This document shows, in pieces, positions 1 to 6,242 of a stretch of 7,895 nucleotides of DNA (within the stretch, counting starts at the first letter, position 1; each line of letters begins with the position of its first letter). The stretch covers positions 1 to 7,895 of the forward strand of contig JACCSL010000121.1 of the NCBI GenBank assembly GCA_013812995.1, written 5' to 3'. The DNA is from Ardenticatenales bacterium (lineage in GTDB: Bacteria; Chloroflexota; Anaerolineae; Ardenticatenales; Ardenticatenaceae). The notes under the pieces are model-generated. The model ran no database searches and was not told where the DNA came from. It was given only the letters and a program-made list of their open reading frames with translations. Position numbers and translations under genes: made by a program.

Positions 1-1
1 G

Positions 2-2326
2 CCCGACGCACGAGCGCGCATTCGCTCTGCCATCCACCATGTCATGGTAGACGAGTTTCAAGATACGAACCTGGTGCAGCGGCAGATTCTCTTCGCGCTG
101 GCGCATCCAAGCGAGGGGGGACGGCTCTTCGCGGTGGGCGATGCCAAGCAGAGTATCTACCGCTTCCGACAGGCGCAGGTGAGCGTGTTCAACCAGACCG
201 GGCAGGAAATCGAGCAGGTGACGGGATATGCGCCGCTCCCACTGGCGCACTCGTTTCGCACCCATGAAGGGCTACTCGCGGCGCTGAACCATCTCTTCGA
301 TTCTTTGCTCCAGCCGCTTGGCGTGCGCCACGAGTCCTACGAGGCGCGCCCCGCGCCCCTGACACCGCAGCGGCCCGCGCCCCCGCCCCATGCCATCGTG
401 CCCGCACCCGTGGAGCTGCTGCTGCTGCCGGGCAAAGACGATGAGGGCGACGCCATCCGCGTGGAGGAGGCGCGGCTGCTGGAGGCGCGCTGGCTGGCCG
501 AGCGGCTGCTGGCGCTCCACGAGTCCAAGTTTCCTGTCTGGGACAAGGCACTGGGCAAGTATCGCCCGTTCCGCTTCGACGATGCCGCGATTCTTTTCCG
601 GGCCACCACGACCCTGCCGCTCTACGAGGAGCAATTCAAGGCGGCGGAGCTTCCCTACCTGACGGTCAGCGGGCGTGGCTACTACGACCGCCCCGAGATT
701 CAGGACCTCATCGCGCTGCTGACCGCGCTGCATTCCCCGGCGGACGATCTGAGCCTCGCCAGCGTGCTGCGCTCGCCGCTCTTTAGTCTGAGCGATGAGA
801 CGCTGTACCGGCTGCGCTGGCGGATGCCGGACGATGGACGCGCGGAGGAACCCATTGGCTATCGCCAGGCACTGCTGGCCCCGCCACCCACAGATCAGGC
901 GGCGCAGGTCGCGGCGGCCAGCGTGGTGCTCCAGCGGCTCTGGGGGATGATCGGGCGTGTGGAGGTGTGGCGGCTGCTGCGCGAGGCAGTGGACATGACA
1001 GGTTATGAGGCGGCGATGGCCCTGAACGATGGACGCAGCGGGCGGCAGCTCAACAATGTCCGCAAGTTCCTGGAGCTGGCCCGTGAGCAGAGCAGCGCGT
1101 CCCTCATGGATTTTCTGCGCTGGGTACAGGCGCTGCGGGCCCGCGAGGCGCGCGAGGGCGAGGCGCTGCGCGATGCCCCGGAGATGGGCGCGGTGCAGCT
1201 CATGTCGGTTCACGCGGCGAAGGGGCTGGAGTTCCCCGTGGTGGCGGTGGCGGACCTGGGACGCAGGGAGCGGGTGGGCGGCTCCCGCCGTCTGCTGCAC
1301 GACCCGGAGTTTGGCCTGCTCTGCCTGCTACGCGACGAGCAGGGGGAATGGCAGAAGCCCGCCAGCTACCAGTGGGGCGAGTGGCTGCATGGGCAGATGG
1401 AGGCCGCCGAGAGCAAGCGGCTCTTCTACGTGGCCTGCACGCGCGCCGCCGACCTGCTACTCCTCTCCGGGCGGGCGAGCAATCGGGGTACATGGCTCGC
1501 TGATACACTAGCGGCCTGGGAAATTGACGCCGAGGGGCAGGCGGAAGAGCTTGTGGAGCAACATGGGTTCCGGCTCCGCGTCGTGCGGCCCGCGCCCGCC
1601 GCCCCGCTCTACCACCAGCCCAGCCGCGTGACCCCCTCTGAAAGCCAGGAGGTGATGAGCGTTCCACCGCTGGCGGAGCCGCTACCCGCACTGGCGCGTC
1701 GCCGCGCCTTTCCGCTGGCGCAGCTGGGCGGCGAGGAGGAGAATGCGCTTCGCCCCGTGCTCTATCCGCTGGCCGGGGAGCGCAGCGGCTCTGTCGCGCC
1801 CCATGTCATCGGTGCCCTGCTGCTCCGCCTTCTGGAAACATGGGAGGCGCTGGCGCTGCCCCCCGCCGCGCTGGCCGAGCGCCTGGCGCTGGAGGCGCGC
1901 CGCGAGGGCCTTGTCTCCGCCGAGGAGAGTCGCGAGGCCACGGACCGGGTGCGGCCATTGGTGGGGGCGCTGCGGCGCTCCGCGCTCTACGCGGAGGTCG
2001 CGCAGGCAAGGCAGCGCTATAGCCAGCTTCCCTTCACGCTGGAAAGTCCGCGCGGCGCGCTGCATGGCAGCATGAATCTGCTCTATCAGGACGTAGAGGG
2101 AGCGTGGAATCTGATTGCCTGGGAGGCGCAGTGGGTGGCCCCGGCCCAGCGGGAAAGCCATGCACAGGCGCGGCAGGTAGAGCTTGCCTGTCAGGCGATG
2201 GCCGCGCGGCAGGCGCTGGGTGTTTGGCCCCAAACCTTCCTTTGCTTTCTGCTTCCCCAATTCTCTGTCTACGAGTACGATGAAGCCGCCCTGGAGGAAT
2301 CCTGGCAAACGATCAACATTGAATAG
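2..2326 (+). CDS. AddA/RecB-like UvrD-family DNA helicase with degenerate C-terminal nuclease domain (5' partial)
   Basis: This is the C-terminal part of a superfamily 1A ATP-dependent DNA helicase of the kind that processes double-strand breaks with an AddB partner. The frame is open from base 2, so the ATG at 44 is internal; motif I (Walker A) and Ia lie upstream of the window. Numbering from that Met: motif II DEFQDTN (3-9), motif III VGDAKQSIYRFR (31-42), motif IV around R186 (DDAAILFR), motif V SVHAAKGLEF (388-397) and motif VI KRLFYVACTRA (458-468), all intact, so the motor should work. The last ~180 residues align by eye with the RecB-type PD-(D/E)XK nuclease domain of AddA. There the usual G-x3-H-R-L-L-E reads with L594 for His, the IDLL Asp is N678, and the DYK triad reads A692-W693-E694. 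The nuclease is therefore probably dead. AddA proteins usually have about 1,200 residues; 774 are visible here. The gene ends 25 bp before the next one. Confidence 0.88.
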   Translation, partial: PDARARIRSAIHHVMVDEFQDTNLVQRQILFALAHPSEGGRLFAVGDAKQSIYRFRQAQVSVFNQTGQEIEQVTGYAPLPLAHSFRTHEGLLAALNHLFDSLLQPLGVRHESYEARPAPLTPQRPAPPPHAIVPAPVELLLLPGKDDEGDAIRVEEARLLEARWLAERLLALHESKFPVWDKALGKYRPFRFDDAAILFRATTTLPLYEEQFKAAELPYLTVSGRGYYDRPEIQDLIALLTALHSPADDLSLASVLRSPLFSLSDETLYRLRWRMPDDGRAEEPIGYRQALLAPPPTDQAAQVAAASVVLQRLWGMIGRVEVWRLLREAVDMTGYEAAMALNDGRSGRQLNNVRKFLELAREQSSASLMDFLRWVQALRAREAREGEALRDAPEMGAVQLMSVHAAKGLEFPVVAVADLGRRERVGGSRRLLHDPEFGLLCLLRDEQGEWQKPASYQWGEWLHGQMEAAESKRLFYVACTRAADLLLLSGRASNRGTWLADTLAAWEIDAEGQAEELVEQHGFRLRVVRPAPAAPLYHQPSRVTPSESQEVMSVPPLAEPLPALARRRAFPLAQLGGEEENALRPVLYPLAGERSGSVAPHVIGALLLRLLETWEALALPPAALAERLALEARREGLVSAEESREATDRVRPLVGALRRSALYAEVAQARQRYSQLPFTLESPRGALHGSMNLLYQDVEGAWNLIAWEAQWVAPAQRESHAQARQVELACQAMAARQALGVWPQTFLCFLLPQFSVYEYDEAALEESWQTINIE

Positions 2327-2341
2327 CGAGACCCCATTTTC

Positions 2342-2345
2342 GGAG
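2342..2345 (+). promoter_or_regulatory. Ribosome binding site of the DinB-like gene
   Basis: GGAG lies six bases before the ATG at 2352. It selects this start over an in-frame ATG at 2184, which would overlap the helicase by more than 140 bases and adds residues with no DinB resemblance. Confidence 0.7.
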
Positions 2346-2351
2346 AAAAAG

Positions 2352-2819
2352 ATGCAGCTCAAAGAGCAAATCACTCGCTTTACCACAAACCTCTTTCTGG
2401 AACACCCCATTCGAGCCCTCAGCCTCGCGCAGCTGCGGGGCGAGATGGTGACCCTCGGAAAGCAGCTGGAGGAGCGGTTACCGACGATCCCGGACACGGA
2501 GCGAAATCGCCACTTCCTCCGCCACATCATCGGGCAGGAGCGCTGGATGCAGGCGCGGCTGCGCTGGGCGCTGGGCGCGGCCCGAATCATGGAAGAATCC
2601 GATGGCTACTACCCAGCAAAAGAGCTCTCCTGGCAGGTGCTCGCGGAGGAGTTTCGGAAGACACGGCAGGAGAGTATCGCTCTGGCGGAGGAGCTGGAAC
2701 AAGCGGGCGTTGACGGCGGTACGTTCCTCCCCCACAACCAGCTTGGCGACTTGAGCGTGCGCGCCTGGCTGCGCTACCTGACCCAGCACGCTCATTTAGA
2801 AAGCAAGCGAATCCGATAG
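2352..2819 (+). CDS. DinB-like (DinB/YfiT superfamily) four-helix protein
   Basis: The product is 155 residues, the usual size for the DinB/YfiT family, whose members form a four-helix bundle that commonly binds a divalent metal through three histidines and often serves as a thiol-dependent transferase or an uncharacterised stress protein. Family resemblance comes from the helix with H54 and H58 followed by QERW (62-65), a central acidic amphipathic helix rich in Leu and Glu, and the C-terminal segment with WLRYLTQHAHLESKRIR, which recalls the closing H-x-x-x-H-x-x-(Q)-I helix. The last two histidines (H146 and H148) are spaced two apart rather than the typical three or four, so metal binding may be altered or absent. 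The reaction cannot be stated. The gene sits 25 bp after the helicase and 23 bp before the zinc-finger gene, consistent with cotranscription. Assignment is from motif pattern only; another helical-bundle family is possible. Confidence 0.66.
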   Translation: MQLKEQITRFTTNLFLEHPIRALSLAQLRGEMVTLGKQLEERLPTIPDTERNRHFLRHIIGQERWMQARLRWALGAARIMEESDGYYPAKELSWQVLAEEFRKTRQESIALAEELEQAGVDGGTFLPHNQLGDLSVRAWLRYLTQHAHLESKRIR

Positions 2820-2829
2820 GTTCTATAAG

Positions 2830-2837
2830 AAGGAGGT
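2830..2837 (+). promoter_or_regulatory. Strong Shine-Dalgarno of the zinc-finger membrane protein gene
   Basis: AAGGAGGT is a near-perfect complement of the 16S rRNA tail and ends five bases before the ATG at 2843. It is the strongest ribosome binding site in the window, which suggests this gene is translated efficiently in its own right rather than by coupling. Confidence 0.8.
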
Positions 2838-2842
2838 CGTTC

Positions 2843-3835
2843 ATGGCGGCAGTCCGTGAGGGACGCTGGGATTGCCAGCGCTGTGGCTCAACGGGGCTCT
2901 TCGGGCGCGACAAAATTTGCCACGGCTGCGGGAGCCCGCGCCCCGAGGGCGTGAAGTTCTACATGACAGACGATGCGCCGGTCATCACCGATCAGAAGGT
3001 GGTGGAGCAGGCCAAGGCGGGCGCGGATTGGATCTGCCAGTACTGCGGCGCGAGCAACCCCGCCCTGGCCGATAAGTGCCAGCAGTGCGAGGCCCCCAAG
3101 GGTCAGGCGCGCACGCAGGGGGTCAAGGAGTACAAGGGCGCGGCCCCCAAAGATGGCAAGGAAACGCCAGCGCCCGCCGCCCAGGCATTGGCGGCAGCAC
3201 CCACCTCCTCCGCGCCCTGGGCAAAATACGCGATCCCCCTGGGCATCGGAGCCTTTGTGCTGTTCTGCTGCTTCGCCATGAGCTTCGTTTTCTTCAACAC
3301 CAGCCAGACAACGGGCACGGTAGAGAGCTTCTCGTGGGAGCGCACGATCGAGGTCGAGGAGTTGCAGACGGTTGAGGAAACCGGCTGGGATGTGCCGAGC
3401 GATGCCCGCGTCATCCACGAGGAGGAAGCGGTTCGCAGCACCGAGCAGACGCAGGTCGGGGAGCGCACCTACGTCTGCGGCCAGCGCGACCTGGGCAATG
3501 GCTTCTTCGAGGATGTCGAGTGTACCGAGCCCATCTATGAATCAGAGGAAGTCTACGATACCCAGTACACCTACGAGGTGGAAAAGTGGGTGGAAGTCGA
3601 GACGGAGCGGGCCAGCGGGAACAATCAGGACCCCTACTGGCCGGAAATTTTTCTGACCGATGAGCAGCGTGAGGGAGATCGTGCCGAGACATACACGGTG
3701 CATCTGGAGGACGAGAGCGGCGAGGATTACGAGGTCAATGTAAGCCTGGGCCGCTGGGATGACTTCGATGTTGGCGACGAGCTCACTCTGGAGGTCAACG
3801 GATTTGGCGCAGCCGAGCTTGTCGGCGAGAAATAG
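2843..3835 (+). CDS. Membrane-anchored protein with two N-terminal RanBP2-type zinc fingers and an acidic extracytoplasmic domain
   Basis: A 330-residue single-pass membrane protein of unknown function. Finger 1 has W9 and cysteines C11, C14, C26, C29. Finger 2 has W63, C65, C68, N72, C79, C82 and matches the RanBP2-type pattern W-x-C-x2-C-x3-N-x6-C-x2-C exactly. In eukaryotes such fingers bind single-stranded RNA or ubiquitin; in bacteria their ligand is not established. A 40-residue Ala/Pro/Lys-rich linker leads to one hydrophobic helix (about 130-151, including FVLFCCFAMSFVFF). Lys residues precede it and acidic residues follow, so the fingers are predicted inside and the C-terminus outside. 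The outer domain (152-330) is strongly acidic, predicted beta-rich, and carries a possible disulfide pair, C212 and C227. I recognise no named domain there. The gene follows the DinB-like gene by 23 bp and precedes the cyclase by 27 bp, suggesting cotranscription and perhaps a sensory link to it. Confidence 0.8.
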   Translation: MAAVREGRWDCQRCGSTGLFGRDKICHGCGSPRPEGVKFYMTDDAPVITDQKVVEQAKAGADWICQYCGASNPALADKCQQCEAPKGQARTQGVKEYKGAAPKDGKETPAPAAQALAAAPTSSAPWAKYAIPLGIGAFVLFCCFAMSFVFFNTSQTTGTVESFSWERTIEVEELQTVEETGWDVPSDARVIHEEEAVRSTEQTQVGERTYVCGQRDLGNGFFEDVECTEPIYESEEVYDTQYTYEVEKWVEVETERASGNNQDPYWPEIFLTDEQREGDRAETYTVHLEDESGEDYEVNVSLGRWDDFDVGDELTLEVNGFGAAELVGEK

Positions 3836-3847
3836 CCATTCGCACCC

Positions 3848-3855
3848 GGAAGGAG
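3848..3855 (+). promoter_or_regulatory. Ribosome binding site fixing the GTG start of the cyclase
   Basis: GGAAGGAG ends seven bases before the GTG at 3863. No ATG in this frame is suitably spaced from it, so it decides the non-ATG start. Confidence 0.75.
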
Positions 3856-3862
3856 CGAGACG

Positions 3863-5140
3863 GTGGATGAGCAGGTAGAGCGATATCACAAATTGCGCGC
3901 TCTCGTGGAGGAGCTTCGTCAGGCGCTGCCACAGCAGCAGAGCCCACCCCTCGTGCTTGCGCTGGATCACTACCTGGAACGGCATTGCAGGCGCTGCGGC
4001 CAACTCCTGCTGGAGCGCGAGGACGAGGCAGAGCAGCGTTTCTGCCCTAGTTGCCAGCTTCAGCTTCTCAGCCAGCAGCCGCTGAAGAACCCTGCCGCGC
4101 TGCTCAAACTGCTGACCGCCCAGGGTAGCGACCCTGTTCTCTCTGAGAAACTGGTCGCCTACCTTCTCTCCGCGCCAGAGAAAGAGTTGTATCGCCTCAA
4201 TGCCTACCATCTGGCTGAAACACTGGAAGTGCCCCGCCGCCAACTGCTGGCAACGCTGGCCCCAGCGGTCCTGGCGGGGCTTCTCACGCTGAACTGGGAA
4301 TTGTTCTGCCTGGCCTGCAACTTCCAGCGCTCGACCTTCGCCTCGCTCGAAGAGGCGCGCAGCCGCCAGACCTGCACGAACTGCCATGCCACCTACGATG
4401 CACCAATGGACGAGGAGATCGTTGTCACCTTCACCGTGAGCCCCACGGTGCGCGCGCTCGATGCTCAGGCCGATGAGTGGGCGTGGCGGCAGCAGATCAA
4501 CGAGCAGTACGGGCGCGTCACCGGCCATGATTTGCTCACCGTACAGCTCTTTCGCGATCTCTTCGTCAACCATCCTCTCCCGGTTCACGAGAGCTTCAAG
4601 ATCGGTCGCATCGCGCTTCTTTTCACGGACCTGGGAAACTCTACCTCGCTCTACGCGCGCTGGGGAGACCCGCGCGCCTATCATCTTGTGCGCGAGCACT
4701 TCGACCTTCTGACGGAGATGGTCGTGGCGGCGGGCGGCGCGGTGGTCAAGACCATCGGGGATGCGGTCATGGCGGCGTTTCCCACGAGCGAGTTGGCGCT
4801 GCACGCGGCCTGTGAGGCGCAGCGGGCCACCCCAGGCTTCAATGCGGAGCGGGAGCTGGATGAGCTGGACGCCCTGCACCTCAAAGTGGGGCTGCACGTC
4901 GGACCATGCCTGGTCGTTACGCTCAACGAGCGGTTGGACTACTTCGGTACCACGGTGAATATCGCGGCGCGCCTCCAGAAGCTCGCCACCCCCGGCGAGA
5001 TTCTTTTCAGCGAGGAATTCCTTCAGGATGTTGGTGAGTTGCCGCTCCTCCAGGAGCGGGTGCGTTCCCCGGAGCAGCTCATGTTGCGGGGTCTGGAGGA
5101 GCGCGCCTTCACCATCTACCGGCTGCGGGTGAACGCATGA
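3863..5140 (+). CDS. Class III adenylate/guanylate cyclase with N-terminal zinc-ribbon region (DUF5939-like)
   Basis: A 425-residue soluble nucleotide cyclase, predicted to convert ATP to cAMP in the cytoplasm. The N-terminal half has two four-cysteine zinc sites: C42/C45/C61/C64 and C149/C152/C171/C174. A helical, winged-helix-like stretch (about 90-145) lies between them, resembling the DUF5939 region that often precedes bacterial cyclase domains. The catalytic domain (about 245-422) has both metal-binding aspartates, D256 (LFTDLGNST) and D300 (KTIGDAVMAAF); adenine-selecting K296 and D359 (DYFGTTVN); transition-state residues N366 and R370 (NIAAR); and the GLHVG motif. The spacing matches active homodimeric class III adenylate cyclases, so activity and ATP preference are expected. 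There is no membrane helix. The start is GTG, chosen from the Shine-Dalgarno at 3848. The stop overlaps the start of the propeller gene as ATGA, implying translational coupling. Activity is probably controlled through the zinc-ribbon half; the signal is unknown. Confidence 0.92.
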   Translation: MDEQVERYHKLRALVEELRQALPQQQSPPLVLALDHYLERHCRRCGQLLLEREDEAEQRFCPSCQLQLLSQQPLKNPAALLKLLTAQGSDPVLSEKLVAYLLSAPEKELYRLNAYHLAETLEVPRRQLLATLAPAVLAGLLTLNWELFCLACNFQRSTFASLEEARSRQTCTNCHATYDAPMDEEIVVTFTVSPTVRALDAQADEWAWRQQINEQYGRVTGHDLLTVQLFRDLFVNHPLPVHESFKIGRIALLFTDLGNSTSLYARWGDPRAYHLVREHFDLLTEMVVAAGGAVVKTIGDAVMAAFPTSELALHAACEAQRATPGFNAERELDELDALHLKVGLHVGPCLVVTLNERLDYFGTTVNIAARLQKLATPGEILFSEEFLQDVGELPLLQERVRSPEQLMLRGLEERAFTIYRLRVNA

Positions 5141-6159
5141 GCACGATGTTTCGCGCTGACCTCGCCCACATAGGGCACTACCCCGACGTGACGGAGCGCC
5201 TCACGGGAGAGCGCCTGTGGACATTCAAGGCTGGCAAGCGCATCCATTCCTCGCCAGCCATCGCGGGCGGCAGGGTCTACGTGGGCTGTGCCAATGGCTG
5301 CTGCTATGCCCTCGACGCTGAAACGGGCAGGGAGCTGTGGCACTTCCAGACGGGGGACGAGGTGCAATCCTCGCCTGCCGTCGGAGATGGCAAGGTTTAC
5401 GTGGGCAGCGGCGATGGTCACCTCTATGCCCTGGACGCGACAACGGGGGCGGAACGCTGGCGTTTCAAGACAGGAAGCTGGATATTCTCCTCCCCGACGC
5501 TGGCCGATGGCCGCGTCTATGTCGGAAGCTGGGACACGCACCTGTACGCGCTTGACGCGCAGACGGGGGCGGAGTGTTGGCGCTTCAAGACGGGCGACAA
5601 GATCGAGTCTTCCCCCGCGCTGGCCGGGGAGCTTCTCTATGTGGGCAGCCTCGACGGGCTCCTGTATGCGATAGAGGCGCGAACGGGTCGCGAGCGGTGG
5701 CGCTTCGCGACCGGCGGCTGGGTTGGCTCCTCGCCAGCGGTGGCAGAGGGGGTGGTTTACATCGGTTCCAGCGACCGCTACCTCCACGCGCTGGACGCGC
5801 AGACAGGCGCAGCACGCTGGCAGTTCCACGCGGAGAGCTGGTTTTCTTCCTCCCCGGCGGTCGCAGCGGGGACAGTGTACGTGGGCAGTTGGAACAGCTA
5901 CCTCTACGCGCTTCGGGCCGATACGGGCGAGGAGCGCTGGCGCTTCAAGACAGGCAGCTGGGTTTTTTCCTCGCCTGCCGTGGCGGCGGGCGTCGTCTAC
6001 GTCGGAAGCTGGGATAGTCAGCTTTACGCACTGGATTGCCAGAGCGGGGAAGAGCGGTGGCGCTATCAGGCGGGGGATGCCCTCTTCTCTTCCCCGAGCC
6101 TGGCCCCTGGCCTTCTCTGCATTGGCTCCCACGATGGACAGCTCCACGCCCTGCGCTGA
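5137..6159 (+). CDS. Eight-bladed PQQ-type (BamB-like) beta-propeller repeat protein, cytoplasmic
   Basis: A 340-residue protein made almost wholly of eight 40-residue blades starting at E25. Each has the core W-x-F-x3-(7 residues)-SSP, then VYVGS-x4-LYALDA-x-TG. The A-x-D-x-x-TG-x3-W pattern is the tryptophan-docking motif of quinoprotein-type propellers. Blade tryptophans fall at W28, W68, W108, W148, W188, W228, W268 and W308, with no insertion or deletion anywhere. The opening MFRADLAHIGHY probably supplies the strand that closes the ring. No signal peptide or lipobox is present, so unlike BamB or periplasmic quinoprotein dehydrogenases it should stay in the cytoplasm. No enzyme domain is attached; a scaffold or ligand-sensing role is more likely than catalysis. 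Its ATG lies inside the cyclase stop (ATGA) and only a weak GGGTG precedes it, so translation probably depends on the cyclase. Blade 1 is odd in holding three cysteines (C51, C55, C56). Confidence 0.9.
   Translation: MSTMFRADLAHIGHYPDVTERLTGERLWTFKAGKRIHSSPAIAGGRVYVGCANGCCYALDAETGRELWHFQTGDEVQSSPAVGDGKVYVGSGDGHLYALDATTGAERWRFKTGSWIFSSPTLADGRVYVGSWDTHLYALDAQTGAECWRFKTGDKIESSPALAGELLYVGSLDGLLYAIEARTGRERWRFATGGWVGSSPAVAEGVVYIGSSDRYLHALDAQTGAARWQFHAESWFSSSPAVAAGTVYVGSWNSYLYALRADTGEERWRFKTGSWVFSSPAVAAGVVYVGSWDSQLYALDCQSGEERWRYQAGDALFSSPSLAPGLLCIGSHDGQLHALR
5209..6156 (+). repeat. Eight tandem 120-bp units encoding the propeller blades
   Basis: Seven full units of exactly 120 bases and a final one of 108 bases are in register; the conserved Trp codon TGG recurs at 5218, 5338, 5458, 5578, 5698, 5818, 5938 and 6058. 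Units have diverged at DNA level. A hand comparison of units 3 and 7 gives 87 of 120 identical bases and 30 of 40 identical residues. These are coding repeats, not a regulatory array. Confidence 0.93.
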
Positions 6160-6173
6160 CCCAAGGCGTGCCC

Positions 6174-6202
6174 TTGCTCGTGCTATCAGGCAAAGCTATC
6201 AT
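6174..6202 (+). promoter_or_regulatory. Possible sigma70-type promoter for the phospholipase D gene
   Basis: TTGCTC (6174-6179) and TATCAT (6197-6202) are separated by 17 bases and match three of six and five of six consensus positions. They lie 40 bases before the ATG at 6243, in the only gap of the window longer than 30 bp. The rest of the 83-bp gap (6160-6242) holds a 5-bp hairpin (CAAGG/CCTTG, 6162-6176) with no T-tract, so no terminator is called. The match is weak enough to occur by chance. Confidence 0.32.
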
Positions 6203-6242
6203 CCTCAACACCTATCCACTCGCACCCAGAGAAACACACCCT

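Noticed and set aside
272..1300. Minus-strand open frame of 342 codons opposite the helicase
   Set aside because: Antisense shadow of the helicase; its sequence has no recognisable motif and is rich in Arg, Gln and Leu as expected from the reversed codons.
2184..2351. Upstream in-frame extension of the DinB-like gene starting at ATG 2184
   Set aside because: It would overlap the helicase by over 140 bases, has no ribosome binding site, and the extra residues are Arg/Pro-rich shadow sequence.
3542..4897. Minus-strand open frame of about 450 codons across the cyclase, longer than the cyclase itself
   Set aside because: It is the mirror of GC-rich codon bias: the product has no domain or plausible composition, and it overlaps two well-supported + strand genes with clear catalytic motifs.
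3863..5140. Pycsar-type antiphage cyclase
   Set aside because: Pycsar also uses class III-like cyclases, but it needs an adjacent effector with a cyclic-nucleotide-binding domain, which is not visible here. The adenine-selecting Lys and Asp indicate an ordinary adenylate cyclase.
5116..6147. Minus-strand open frame of 343 codons opposite the propeller
   Set aside because: It exists because the repeated 120-bp units lack stops in that antisense frame; its repeats simply mirror the propeller blades.
5209..6156. CRISPR or satellite-type DNA repeat
   Set aside because: The 120-bp periodicity is fully explained by protein blades: differences cluster at third codon positions and the reading frame is kept throughout.
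6162..6176. Rho-independent terminator after the propeller gene
   Set aside because: The hairpin has only five base pairs and no following T-tract; it also overlaps the promoter-like -35 box.
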